Source: a bacterium (GTDB lineage: Bacteria > Chloroflexota > Anaerolineae > Caldilineales > Caldilineaceae). From it: a DNA stretch of 64,000 nucleotides. A program made the translations under genes and the position numbers. Below, piece after piece: positions 1-8,258 of this stretch; position 1 is the stretch's first letter; the number at the start of each line of letters is the position of its first letter. The stretch is from NCBI GenBank assembly GCA_016124945.1, contig WGMT01000048.1:69501-133500 (forward strand), written 5' to 3'. The notes beneath the pieces are model-generated. The model was not told where the DNA came from. It saw nothing but the letters and a program-made list of their open reading frames with translations, and ran no database searches.

Positions 1-419
1 AGGTGATCATCCTCACCACCTTTGACGACGACGAGTATGTTTTCGAGGGGGTGCGGGCTGGTGCGTCGGGGTACATGCTTAAAGCGGCCTCAGGCGAGGA
101 ACTGGCCGACGCCGTGCGTACTGTTGCTGCCGGTGGAGCGTTGATCGAGCCATCTGTAGCGCGGCGGGTGATGGCGGAATTCGCCCGCATCTCGCGTCCT
201 ACGCCCGAACGTGTGGAAACGCTGCTCGAACCACTCTCCGAGCGTGAAGTCGACATCCTCAAACTGTTGGCGGTGGGCCTTGCCAATCGCGAAATCGCCG
301 ACCGGCTGCACCTTGCCGAGGGGACGGTGAAAAACTACGTCTCGTCCATGATGCAGAAGCTGAACGTGCGCGACCGCACGCAGGCCGCGCTTCGTGCGCG
401 TGAACTCGATCTCATTTGA
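1..419 (+). CDS. Response regulator, LuxR/NarL type (5' end missing)
   Basis: This is the C-terminal part of a two-component response regulator that binds DNA. The visible part begins inside the receiver domain: the run VIILTTFDDDEYVFEGVRAG is the region around beta-4, and GYMLKA contains the conserved Lys before alpha-5. A linker leads to a LuxR-type helix-turn-helix at about residues 78-130 of the visible part (LSEREVDILKLLAVGLANRE, then GTVKNYVSSMMQKL). The phosphoacceptor Asp and true start lie left of the window. The stop codon at 417-419 touches an intergenic GACGAC repeat. No cognate kinase is visible here, so its target is unknown. Confidence 0.93.
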   Translation, partial: VIILTTFDDDEYVFEGVRAGASGYMLKAASGEELADAVRTVAAGGALIEPSVARRVMAEFARISRPTPERVETLLEPLSEREVDILKLLAVGLANREIADRLHLAEGTVKNYVSSMMQKLNVRDRTQAALRARELDLI

Positions 420-564
420 CGACGGACGACCGACGACCGACGACCGTTGAGAGCGCCTTGCCTCGACAGCGACAGAGTTGACGTTCGTCTATCGTCTTCC
501 GTCAAAGCTACCAATCAAGAACCACCGCACCCAACACGTCGTCGGTCGTCCGTCGTCGGTCGTC
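418..564. repeat. Intergenic GACGAC-type inverted repeat
   Basis: The space after the response regulator stop holds two arrays of GACGACC/GACGACGG heptamer-like units in opposite orientation. A 20-bp segment at 418-437 is the exact reverse complement of 538-557, with about 100 bases between. The array begins inside the upstream stop codon and ends about 13 bases before the 3' end of the convergent lipoprotein gene. A long stem-loop of this kind could act as a bidirectional terminator, but it has no clear T-tract. The same motif recurs near 61811. Confidence 0.75.
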
Positions 565-576
565 TGTTCTTCTCCG

Positions 577-2517
577 CTACGGCCCCCAATCCACCGCCTG
601 TTCCGCCTGAAATGCGTAGTCGATGGGGAGATCCACTGGCAGTTGAAGGAGATTGCCGCCGCCGCTGTCCATAACCCAAAGCCCCCAACTGCCGCCTCGG
701 TTGCTCAAGAAGACAATCCACGATCCGTCTGGGCTCCAGGCCGGCGCTACATTGTTGGGCTGCTCGCCAATGGGTGGGCGGGTCAACGCTCCGACGCTGC
801 TGCCGTCGGCATTGGCGGCGAAGATCTCCCAATGGGTGCCTTCCTGGCTGTGGAAGACAACGCGACCGGCGCCGGGCTGCCAATCTGGATCCTGAAAATG
901 GAACTCGTTGATCAGCGGCTGGGTCTGCGCGTCGGTGCTGTCTTGCGTGATCTGTAGCCCCGCGTCACTCTGGTAGACGATTCCCCATGGGTGCCAATCA
1001 GGGGCGGCGGCGCTGTTGAGGCTCGGAATGTCGCGATAGTTGTTGCCATTGAAGTCGACACGAGCCAGATTGCGTTTGGGGCGTGTCACCTGCCGAGCAT
1101 TGAACTGCGGTGGCGGTGGGTCGGCCAGACAGATAAAGCCCACATCGTAGCAGGTGACTTCACCTGTAATGTGGCTGAAAACAACAAACTGACCGTCTGG
1201 ACTCCATTTAGGCCCGCGTGGGTTGTTGCCCACATAGATGCGGCGTTCGTTGCCGCCGTCGCTGTTGATGAGATAGACCCCGTTTTCACCACCCCCGCGC
1301 ACAAAAGCCACTGTGCTGCCGTCGGGGCTGATGGCCGGATCCGTGCCGCTGGTCAGCCGTTGCAGGCTGCCCGAGGCCAGATCGTAGCGGTAAATCGTGC
1401 CTGCGTTTTGCTCCTGAAAAACCAACTGCCCCGCCAATCCAGTGGCCGGGGCAGCTTGTGCTTGAGTTTGAGTTGCCTCGGTCTCCGGTTCCGGCGGCGT
1501 TGCCGGTTCTTGGGGCGGCTGTGGTGTCTCTGTGGAGATGGGTAGCTCTGCCACCGGCACGCTGACTTCCACCAGTGGGGTGAAGATCCAGCCTTCACCT
1601 TGTGGCGTTTGGATGCGCAGCCAGTCCGCAGCGTCATTGCGCCCAAGGACAGCCGCCTGCGCGCCCTGTGTCAACGCGCCGACGATGGCGAAATCTGTCC
1701 CTGGCCCGGCGCGCACGTTCGCCCCTTCCACAATCACGGTGACGCTCGGCCCAGAGATCGCCTCCACGACTGGCGTCGCCACCGACTCTACCACAGGGGG
1801 AAGTGGCGTCTGCTCAGGGGAGACCCCATCGCCAACCGCTGCTGTGGGTAGCACAGGAGGCACACGTGTCGCAATTGGTGTAACTGGGCGTTGGGCTTCG
1901 GCGATCAAGGTGGCCACAATCGCCGGGCTGAACGACTCGTTCACAATCTCCAATGCTCCGGGATCGCCGAAGATCTGTACTGCACCGATGTTTACCCAGC
2001 CGGCGCGACCGTCTTCAAGGTAGGCGGCGTACCAGTTGCCGTCTGCCGAACGGCCGGTGACGGTCAACGTTGTTCCTGCCGGCAGATCTAGAATGAACCC
2101 GCCGCCGGGTGCGCTGTAAAAGCCGATTCCCGCTCCCCCCACAATGCCAAGAGACGTAGGATTGGTCAACGGCATATCGGCGATGGCGCGGCGCACGGCG
2201 CTTTCTGCTGCGGCGGAGGCCTGTGTGGCAAGAGGTGTGGCCGTTGGTTCTGAGCGGGCTGCGATCTGGGTGGCCAGCAACGCTTGCACCGTATCACTTT
2301 CTGTCGAGGTGTCATCCGGCGTTGACATCGCAGTGTTTGCCGGCGCTTGCGTTGGAACGATGGGGATGGGGGTCGCCTGATCGACACGTTCTCCAGGCGG
2401 CAATGCGGTTGGTGCTGCAGCGCTGGGCGGTCCACCACAGGCGGCAATGAAGAACATGAGCATGCCAAGAACCAAGAAGAGGGTCCACGTTTGAACTTTC
2501 GGCGCTTCCCTAACCAT
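577..2517 (-). CDS. Lipoprotein with bacterial SH3 domains and TolB-like beta-propeller
   Basis: Probable surface-exposed lipoprotein of 646 residues. The N-terminus is a lipoprotein signal: a hydrophobic stretch ending in the lipobox FIAAC, so Cys27 would carry the lipid. A Pro/Thr/Ala-rich spacer follows. There are two SH3b-like modules, near residues 125-180 and 255-320 (the second with NVRAGPGTDFAIVGALTQG). A C-terminal propeller has TolB/WD40-like repeats with SPDG motifs (AISPDGSTVAFVRGG, WSPDGQFVVFSH, WSPDGSWIVFLSNRGG). SH3b modules commonly bind cell-wall glycans or peptides, so a wall-associated sensing or binding role is inferred. No enzyme motif is seen. It is convergent with the response regulator. 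Confidence 0.85.
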   Translation of the reverse strand: MVREAPKVQTWTLFLVLGMLMFFIAACGGPPSAAAPTALPPGERVDQATPIPIVPTQAPANTAMSTPDDTSTESDTVQALLATQIAARSEPTATPLATQASAAAESAVRRAIADMPLTNPTSLGIVGGAGIGFYSAPGGGFILDLPAGTTLTVTGRSADGNWYAAYLEDGRAGWVNIGAVQIFGDPGALEIVNESFSPAIVATLIAEAQRPVTPIATRVPPVLPTAAVGDGVSPEQTPLPPVVESVATPVVEAISGPSVTVIVEGANVRAGPGTDFAIVGALTQGAQAAVLGRNDAADWLRIQTPQGEGWIFTPLVEVSVPVAELPISTETPQPPQEPATPPEPETEATQTQAQAAPATGLAGQLVFQEQNAGTIYRYDLASGSLQRLTSGTDPAISPDGSTVAFVRGGGENGVYLINSDGGNERRIYVGNNPRGPKWSPDGQFVVFSHITGEVTCYDVGFICLADPPPPQFNARQVTRPKRNLARVDFNGNNYRDIPSLNSAAAPDWHPWGIVYQSDAGLQITQDSTDAQTQPLINEFHFQDPDWQPGAGRVVFHSQEGTHWEIFAANADGSSVGALTRPPIGEQPNNVAPAWSPDGSWIVFLSNRGGSWGLWVMDSGGGNLLQLPVDLPIDYAFQAEQAVDWGP

Positions 2518-2550
2518 CGAACGCCAGCCTTTGCCTTGAGTTGAACAGAG

Positions 2551-2579
2551 CAGCGTCAGGTGTATTGCACCTGACGCTG
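2551..2579. terminator. Hairpin terminator candidate
   Basis: A perfect 12-bp stem (CAGCGTCAGGTG and its complement) with a 5-base loop lies 10 bases beyond the stop of the MacB-like permease gene. There is no long T-tract on either side, so it may be a weak terminator or an RNA-stabilising hairpin at the end of the export operon. Confidence 0.65.
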
Positions 2580-2588
2580 TAGATAAAT

Positions 2589-3833
2589 TTACTCGTAACG
2601 TAGAGCATCGATTGGGTTCAACCGGCTGGCACGGTAGGCCGGATAGATCCCAAAGAAAAGCCCCACAACCATCGAAAACAGGATCGAAATTAAGATGGCA
2701 TCGATGCCCACAACAGCGCTGAAGTTGTCGAGCAGCGAGCTGATCCCCTGCGCGCCTGAAGTACCGAGGGCAATTCCTAACAAACCGCCGAATACAGCCA
2801 GGGTAACCGCTTCGATCAAGAATTGGCCGAGAATGTCTTTGCGTTTGGCGCCTACGGCTTTGCGCAGGCCGATCTCACGCGTCCGCTCGGTGACACTCAC
2901 CAGCATGATGTTCATGATGCCGATGCCCCCCACGAGAAGACTGATGCCGGCAATCGCGCCAAGGAAGAGGGTCAACGCGCCGAGAATGTCGCCAAAAATG
3001 GAGATCAGATCACTCTGGTTAATGATGCTGAAATCGTCTTCGTCGAGGTAGGCGATGTTGTGTCGTTCGCGCAACACCTCTGCGATCTGCTCGGTGGCTG
3101 CGTCCATGCGGTCGGCGTCGCCCACTGATGCATAGATGACGTTGACCTGGTAGTCGCCGCTGATCGTTTTGCGGCGGAAGAGTCTATCTTGTGCAGTGGT
3201 GAGCGGAATCAGGATGCTCTCATCCTGGTTGCCGAATGCGCTGCCGCCACGCTCCTCCATCACGCCAATGACACGGAAGACGAGGTTGTTGATGCGAATC
3301 GTCTGATCGATAGGGTACTCGCCGGGTTCAAAAAGGTTGCGATAGGCTTCAAGACCGATGACGGCGACACGGCCACGTTCTTGAAGATCGCTTTCGACAA
3401 TGAAGTCACCTTCAATTGGGCTCCAGGATCGGACGTCCTGATAGCTGGGGGTAATGCCACTGATTGAGGCACGGAAGCTCTTTTTTCCGCGAGAAACGGT
3501 TGTGCTGCCACTGACTTCAGGGGCGACGGCGATAACGTCGGGCACCTGAAGCGGATTACCGATGGCGTCGGAATCGCCCATCGTGAGTATGCCGGCGGCG
3601 TTGCCGCGGCGGCTGGGCGGCCCTTCGCTGAGTTGGCCCGGCACAATAAAAAGCAGGTTCGTCCCCGCGCTGGCAAACTGATCGGTGACATACTTTTCCA
3701 CCCCGCGGCCCACCGACATAAGCGTGATCACAGCACCCACACCGATGATGATGCCTAGCATGGTCAGTACACTGCGTAACTTGTTGGCTGCTAGCGCCCG
3801 CATGGCGATTCGGATCGATTCAATAATGTTCAT
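2589..3833 (-). CDS. MacB-like ABC transporter permease (FtsX/MacB_PCD family)
   Basis: Membrane permease of a tripartite-type MacAB exporter, 414 residues. TM1 is at about residues 17-40, followed by a large extracytoplasmic MacB_PCD domain (about 45-285). The FtsX domain has three further membrane segments near 285-312, 335-358 and 378-400. The family hallmarks REIGLRKAVGAKRKDIL and the C-terminal YPAYRASRLNPIDALRYE are present. It is the last gene of a three-gene operon after the ATPase (12-base gap) and the fusion protein. Family members export macrolides, peptides or lipoprotein-like substrates, and the substrate here is unknown. No outer-membrane TolC-like partner is nearby. Confidence 0.93.
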   Translation of the reverse strand: MNIIESIRIAMRALAANKLRSVLTMLGIIIGVGAVITLMSVGRGVEKYVTDQFASAGTNLLFIVPGQLSEGPPSRRGNAAGILTMGDSDAIGNPLQVPDVIAVAPEVSGSTTVSRGKKSFRASISGITPSYQDVRSWSPIEGDFIVESDLQERGRVAVIGLEAYRNLFEPGEYPIDQTIRINNLVFRVIGVMEERGGSAFGNQDESILIPLTTAQDRLFRRKTISGDYQVNVIYASVGDADRMDAATEQIAEVLRERHNIAYLDEDDFSIINQSDLISIFGDILGALTLFLGAIAGISLLVGGIGIMNIMLVSVTERTREIGLRKAVGAKRKDILGQFLIEAVTLAVFGGLLGIALGTSGAQGISSLLDNFSAVVGIDAILISILFSMVVGLFFGIYPAYRASRLNPIDALRYE

Positions 3834-3845
3834 GGTTGGCCTCTA

Positions 3846-4685
3846 CTAACCGAATGCAACGTCCTTGGGCCGATCCTCGGTAACGAGATCGAGTTCGGGG
3901 ACAAAATCTGGCTTCGCTACGATCCACTGGTCGTTTTCATCACGGCGTTCGTCTCGTTCAATCTGCCCATCGCGAATGTGAATCACACGTCGACAGTAGT
4001 CGGCCGTTTCTGGATCATGGGTAACGAAGATGATGGTCATGCCGCGTTCACGGTTAAGCTGTTGAAAGAGTCGCATGATCTCGTCGCTGGTCTTGGTGTC
4101 GAGGTTACCTGTCGGCTCATCGGCCAGGATCAGCTTAGGACGGTTGATCAGAGCGCGGGCAATGGCCACGCGCTGCTGCTGCCCACCTGAGAGTTCATTC
4201 GGCTTATGGTCAAGACGGTTGCCCAACCCGACCAATTCCAATGATTCTACGGCTCGATCATGGCGTTCTTTGCCGTTGGTGCCTGCATAGATCAGCGGCA
4301 GTTCCACGTTGGCAAGCGCCGACGTGCGTGACAGCAAGTTGAAACTTTGAAAGACAAAGCCGATCTTCAGACTGCGAATGGCCGCCAGTTGATCGTCTTC
4401 CAGGCGGCTGACGTCGGTGCCGTCGAGACGGTAAATGCCGGCGCTGGGTACGTCGAGGCAGCCGATAATGTTCATGAGCGTCGACTTGCCGCTACCGCTT
4501 GGCCCCATGATGGCGACCATTTCGCCCGGCATAATGTCGAGATTGGTGCCGCGCAGCGCTTTCACTTCCATGTCGCCCATCTGGTACGTCTTGGTCAGGC
4601 TACGCGCTTGAATAACGGGCACTGGTCCTTCTTGAGCGCCGTTGCCGTTGCCATTTGAACCGTTTGAAAACAGCCGTTTAAACAT
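3846..4685 (-). CDS. ABC transporter ATP-binding protein, MacB/LolD type
   Basis: ATPase partner of the adjacent MacB-like permease, 279 residues. A Gly/Asn-rich N-terminal extension of about 25 residues precedes the nucleotide-binding domain. Walker A is GPSGSGKST (about 61-69), the signature is LSGGQQQRVAIARAL and Walker B is LILADEPTGNLD, followed by the switch His in VTHDPE. In Escherichia coli MacB the ATPase and permease are one polypeptide; here they are separate, which is common in Gram-positive-like and Chloroflexota genomes. The ATG shares its A with the TGA of the upstream fusion-protein gene, so translation is probably coupled. Confidence 0.95.
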   Translation of the reverse strand: MFKRLFSNGSNGNGNGAQEGPVPVIQARSLTKTYQMGDMEVKALRGTNLDIMPGEMVAIMGPSGSGKSTLMNIIGCLDVPSAGIYRLDGTDVSRLEDDQLAAIRSLKIGFVFQSFNLLSRTSALANVELPLIYAGTNGKERHDRAVESLELVGLGNRLDHKPNELSGGQQQRVAIARALINRPKLILADEPTGNLDTKTSDEIMRLFQQLNRERGMTIIFVTHDPETADYCRRVIHIRDGQIERDERRDENDQWIVAKPDFVPELDLVTEDRPKDVAFG

Positions 4686-6157
4686 CAGTTCCCCCCGAAC
4701 AATGCACCGCGCAGACGGTCTTCTGTCGAAGTGCGGATTAGGGCGACTTCATCGCTGTCGGTCAACCCCGCCACAACTTGGCTGAAGCGGTCGTTGCGCA
4801 GGCCAAGTTCGATCTCCTGCAAGGCCGGCGTGCCGCCAATCATCTTCTGCACAAAGGCTTGTCCTGTTTCGCGATCGAGTTGGATGTAGCGATTGGGCAC
4901 GAGGATGACGTTGTCAACTTCGGCAGTGGTGATGATGGCGGTGGCGCTCATGCCGGCTTTTAACTGGGCATCGTTGGCGTTGGGTACAATTTCCACCTCA
5001 TAAGCCACCACGCCGCCGACGTTGCTCGCTGTGGGTGAAACCCGCACGACTTCACCTGTAATGTCGGCATCGGGCAGGGCATCGAGGCTCAGGCGGACCG
5101 TCTGCCCCATCTGTACCTGGCGCACGTCTAACTCGTCTACAAGGACGGTCATGTGGAAGCTGTTGAGGTCGGTCAGAGTGACCGCGGGCAGGTTGCCTCC
5201 GTAAAGTTCGCCGATGCGTACATTGACGACACTCACAATGCCGGTGAACGGCGCAAAGACACGGGCGTTGTTGATGCTGCGTTCTGCCTGGATCTTGCTC
5301 AGTTCCGCCTGACGCACCTGCGCTCGTGCAATCTCCAGATCCTCTTGTGCAGGCCCTTCAATGAGTGTTTCAAGGTTGTTCTGTGCAGTAAGTAGTTGGC
5401 TGCGCGCCTGACGCAGACTGAGTTCAGCCTGCGCAATCTGGCTCAGCGCAGAAGCTGTCTGTGCTTCGGTTGCGCCCCGTTGTGTCACCGCCAGTTGGGC
5501 ACGGGCCACTTCGTAAGAAATGGTTGCCTGTTCAAGCTGGGCCGCTTGGGGAAGTGCACCCACATTGGGCAGTCCGCGCACCTGGTCGTATGCCTGCTGT
5601 GCTTGACGGACACTGGTCTCCGCTTGACGGACCTGGGCTTCCTGTACAGCAAGTTCCTCGGGTGTGGCGCCGGCTAGAAGTTGACGATAGCTAGCCTGTG
5701 CGCTGGCCAGTGCTGCTTCAGAACTGGCTACCCCGGCTTGTGCGACTGTTACTGCGGCCTGGGCTGAGGCAAGATCGTTCTCCGAAGGGGGTGTCTCCAA
5801 CTTTTGGAGCTGAGCTTTACTGATCTGCAAAGACACATTTGCCTGTTCCAGTGCAAGCTCTAGATCACTGGTATCAAGTTGGGCAAGCAACTGTCCTTCT
5901 GCCACGGGCTGGCCAACGCTTACAAGCACCTGGGCCACACGCCCCGCCGACCGAAAGGACAGATCTGCTTGCGATTCAGGTTCGATGCTGCCGGTCGCGC
6001 TGACAGTGCTGTTGATTGAGCCCCGTTCAACCGAAACGATCTCATAAGTGGGTTCCTCGGCGGCTGAGGCCTGCATTTCAGTGAAGCGTTGGTAGCCAAA
6101 CCAACTTCCTCCACCTAACACAATCAAGACAATGACAGTTGTAATCAGACGTCGCAT
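4685..6157 (-). CDS. MacA-like periplasmic adaptor / HlyD-family fusion protein
   Basis: First gene of the export operon, 490 residues. An N-terminal anchor (residues 1-20) is followed by the biotinyl-lipoyl half-motif SVGQPVAEGQLLAQLDTSDL. A long Ala/Gln/Glu-rich coiled-coil hairpin (about 100-290) comes next. The second lipoyl half is ARVFAPFTGIVSVVNVRIGE, then beta-barrel and membrane-proximal domains. The adaptor would bridge the MacB-like pump to the outside or to the wall. An AGGAT ribosome-binding site precedes the ATG. The 334-base upstream space is shared with a divergent TetR gene and contains paired palindromic operators, so this operon is likely under that repressor. Confidence 0.92.
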   Translation of the reverse strand: MRRLITTVIVLIVLGGGSWFGYQRFTEMQASAAEEPTYEIVSVERGSINSTVSATGSIEPESQADLSFRSAGRVAQVLVSVGQPVAEGQLLAQLDTSDLELALEQANVSLQISKAQLQKLETPPSENDLASAQAAVTVAQAGVASSEAALASAQASYRQLLAGATPEELAVQEAQVRQAETSVRQAQQAYDQVRGLPNVGALPQAAQLEQATISYEVARAQLAVTQRGATEAQTASALSQIAQAELSLRQARSQLLTAQNNLETLIEGPAQEDLEIARAQVRQAELSKIQAERSINNARVFAPFTGIVSVVNVRIGELYGGNLPAVTLTDLNSFHMTVLVDELDVRQVQMGQTVRLSLDALPDADITGEVVRVSPTASNVGGVVAYEVEIVPNANDAQLKAGMSATAIITTAEVDNVILVPNRYIQLDRETGQAFVQKMIGGTPALQEIELGLRNDRFSQVVAGLTDSDEVALIRTSTEDRLRGALFGGN

Positions 6158-6316
6158 GGTTTTATCCTACTTACATTTCAGATACACGTGGATACGATTT
6201 CGAGTTTAATACACTACTTACTACGCACCGGCGTTTCAGAAGTTGCACTTTGTTGAACAGGTTAAATCAAGAGGCTGTCCAATTATGTAAGATCAAACAT
6301 TTAGTTTTAAGAAGAA

Positions 6317-6346
6317 TTTATAAACAAAATAGATTCTCGGTGTCTA
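6317..6346 (-). promoter_or_regulatory. Promoter candidate for the export operon
   Basis: On the minus strand a TAGACA -35 box (6341-6346) and a TATAAA -10 box (6317-6322) are separated by 18 bases. The -35 box is one half-site of a TetR-type palindrome, so a bound repressor would cover it. The transcript would have a leader of about 150 bases. Confidence 0.5.
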
Positions 6347-6356
6347 CTTCTAGACA
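6341..6356. promoter_or_regulatory. Operator 1: TGTCTA-N4-TAGACA
   Basis: A perfect 6-bp-arm palindrome with a 4-base spacer. Its left half coincides with the minus-strand -35 box and its right half with the plus-strand -35 box. A second copy with identical geometry lies at 6433-6448, and isolated TGTCTA half-sites occur at 6360 and 6468. The likely ligand is the divergently encoded TetR protein. Confidence 0.65.
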
Positions 6357-6378
6357 ATGTGTCTATAAAAAGTATAAT
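6351..6378 (+). promoter_or_regulatory. Promoter candidate for the TetR gene
   Basis: A TAGACA -35 box (6351-6356), 16-base spacer and consensus TATAAT -10 box (6373-6378) drive rightward transcription towards the GTG at 6492. The -35 box overlaps operator 1, and operator 2 lies in the leader, which suggests autorepression. Confidence 0.6.
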
Positions 6379-6427
6379 GAGGGTGAATCGGCCTGTCAAA
6401 ACAGCGTTCATCCCAATGAGTTGTCAA

Positions 6428-6453
6428 ACAGATGTCTAGAACTAGACATCTGT
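6428..6453. promoter_or_regulatory. Operator 2: 12-bp-arm palindrome around TGTCTA-N4-TAGACA
   Basis: Perfect 12-bp inverted arms (6428-6439 and 6442-6453) around a 2-base centre. They contain the same TGTCTA-N4-TAGACA core (6433-6448) as operator 1. The cores are 92 bases apart, a distance compatible with repressor looping or with independent dimers. Confidence 0.65.
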
Positions 6454-6491
6454 CCTTTGCGGATGACTGTCTATATTTTTAGTGAGGAACC

Positions 6492-7127
6492 GTGACTACC
6501 ACTGATCGCAGAACAATTCGCACCCGCTCGTTGTTGCGCAGTGCCCTTGTCTACTGGATGTTGGAGAAAGAGTACGACGATATTAGCATCCAAGACATAA
6601 CCGACCGCGCTAATCTTGGACGCGCCACTTTTTATCTGCACTACAAAGACAAAGACGATCTTCTGGTTTCGATGCTGGGCGAACTCCATGACGAGTTGCT
6701 CGAACGCATTCACCTGCAGATCCGTAGACACGGTTTCGAAGGGCCGCCGCCGATTCAGCTTGTCTTTGAACACGCCGCCGAGAACAAGGATCTGTACAAG
6801 GTGGTACTCAGTGGCGCGGCAAAGACGGCGATCCTATCGAGGACGCGGGATACGATTGTCTCTTTGTTGCAGAAGTTTGTCACGGCGGTGGGGCAGGCGC
6901 CCCAGATCCCGGTGGAGGTGACAGCCGTCTACCTGGCGGGCGCGCAGATGCAGTTGATCGGCTGGTGGCTAGAAAACGATCTACCCTACTCGGTGGACGA
7001 GATGGTGCACATGTACCAGCTCTTGACCATCTACGGGGTGGTGCCGATGTTGGGCATTCACGATCCCAAGTGGGGGCCGGATGAGGAGGTGGTGGGGAAA
7101 TTATTGGCCAAGGGAAATAACGTGTAA
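6492..7127 (+). CDS. TetR/AcrR-family transcriptional repressor
   Basis: One-component regulator of 211 residues, starting at GTG with a GAGG ribosome-binding site five bases upstream. The N-terminal helix-turn-helix (about residues 12-55) has the family pattern ISIQDITDRANLGRATFYLH followed by YKDKDDLL. The C-terminal ligand-binding domain resembles the TetR_C group that often controls small-molecule exporters. It is divergent from the MacAB-like operon, and the shared spacer has two matching palindromes. The likely role is drug- or metabolite-responsive control of that pump and of itself. The inducer cannot be guessed. Confidence 0.92.
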   Translation: MTTTDRRTIRTRSLLRSALVYWMLEKEYDDISIQDITDRANLGRATFYLHYKDKDDLLVSMLGELHDELLERIHLQIRRHGFEGPPPIQLVFEHAAENKDLYKVVLSGAAKTAILSRTRDTIVSLLQKFVTAVGQAPQIPVEVTAVYLAGAQMQLIGWWLENDLPYSVDEMVHMYQLLTIYGVVPMLGIHDPKWGPDEEVVGKLLAKGNNV

Positions 7128-7200
7128 TGTGTAATCGGTGGTGGGGGCTTCGTCATGGTTGCCCTACACATCGTATATTCGTTACACACAGGTAATTTCC
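7113..7200. repeat. Imperfect inverted repeat spanning two convergent stops
   Basis: The 54-base gap between the TetR stop and the convergent dus stop, plus both gene ends, forms an imperfect inverted repeat: GGAAAT...GTGTAATGTGTAAT on the left and CGTTACACAC...ATTTCC on the right. The GTAATGTGTAAT motif is related to the dispersed element at 31441, 41538 and 47251. It may serve as a bidirectional terminator. Confidence 0.45.
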
Positions 7201-8258
7201 TCTGTGTCACAACTTTCATCAATAGGATCAAACTCGTCCCCACCGACACGCGCTGTGCCCAGCCGCTCGGTTGTAGCGTGGAGCAGTTCGTAGAATTCCT
7301 CGGTTGAACTCACCTGCACCAACCCCAAATGCAGATCGCGAATGTTACTATAGCCTTTTAAGTAGCGGGCAATGTGCTTGCGTACCAGGATCAGCGCCAG
7401 GCTTTCGCCATAGAAGGATCGCATGCGCTCAAAGTGGCGGGTGATGAAAATGGCCTTTTCGTCGAAACCGACTTCATGACGGTCGCGGCGTTGAAATATC
7501 CACGGATGACCGATGGCGCTGCGCCCGATCATGACGGCGTTACAGCCCGTATGAGCCAGCAGATGATCTGCGTCGGCTACTGTCTGCACGTCGCCGTTGC
7601 CGATCACGGGGATGTCCACGGCGGCGACGATTTCAGCGATAGCGTCCCAGTCGGCTTGCCCGCTGTAACCCTGATCACGCGTCCGCCCGTGGACAGCCAC
7701 CAGTGACGCGCCGTTGTCCACCATCTCCTGGACAACGGTGAGGTAGTTGCGGCTATCGTCGTCCCAGCCCAGCCGAATTTTGCCTGTCACCGGCACAGAG
7801 AGCGTGCTGCTCAAGGATCGGAAGATGCGCCCGATCTTCTTGGGATCGCGTAACAGCCCGGCCCCCGCACCACGTCCACTCACACGGCGCACCGAACAGC
7901 CCATGTTGATGTCAATGATGGAGGGGCCTAGTGGCTCGATGCGTTGCGCTGCCTCTACCAGTAGTTCTTCTGTATGCCCAAAAATTTGAAAGACCATTGG
8001 GCGCTCGTGGGGCATGAAGGCCAACATACGGTCTGTGCGTTCGTTGCTGCCCTGATTCACCGCCTCCGACGAGATAAACTCGGTGTAACTCATACCTGAT
8101 CCATAGTCGAAGCAAAGTGAGCGGTAGGGAAGGTCACTGAACCCGGCCATGGGCGAAAGAATCAACCTTCGGTAAACCGGCACAGCGCGCACATAAAAGA
8201 GTGGTTCTGTGTTGATCTGTTCGTTTTGAGGTGTCTCTTGTATAAGTGCTTGCGTCAT
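7182..8258 (-). CDS. dusB: tRNA-dihydrouridine synthase (Dus family)
   Basis: FMN-dependent enzyme of 358 residues that reduces uridine to dihydrouridine in tRNA. The TIM-barrel start LILSPMAGFSDLPYRSLC is typical of the DusB/NifR3 group. INMGCSVRRVSGRGAGAGLL contains the catalytic Cys, although the usual Pro after the Cys is Ser here. VTGKIRLGWDD, VHGRTRDQGYSGQADW and the phosphate-binding IGNGDVQTVADAD and VMIGRSAIGHPWIF segments follow. Its ATG overlaps the TGA of the upstream GNAT gene by four bases. DusB is the best guess among paralogues, so the exact uridine position is inferred. Confidence 0.9.
   Translation of the reverse strand: MTQALIQETPQNEQINTEPLFYVRAVPVYRRLILSPMAGFSDLPYRSLCFDYGSGMSYTEFISSEAVNQGSNERTDRMLAFMPHERPMVFQIFGHTEELLVEAAQRIEPLGPSIIDINMGCSVRRVSGRGAGAGLLRDPKKIGRIFRSLSSTLSVPVTGKIRLGWDDDSRNYLTVVQEMVDNGASLVAVHGRTRDQGYSGQADWDAIAEIVAAVDIPVIGNGDVQTVADADHLLAHTGCNAVMIGRSAIGHPWIFQRRDRHEVGFDEKAIFITRHFERMRSFYGESLALILVRKHIARYLKGYSNIRDLHLGLVQVSSTEEFYELLHATTERLGTARVGGDEFDPIDESCDTEEITCV

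Noticed and set aside
478..957. Plus-strand frame of 159 codons after the response regulator
   Set aside because: It begins in the GACGAC repeat and runs antisense to the lipoprotein gene; not protein-like.
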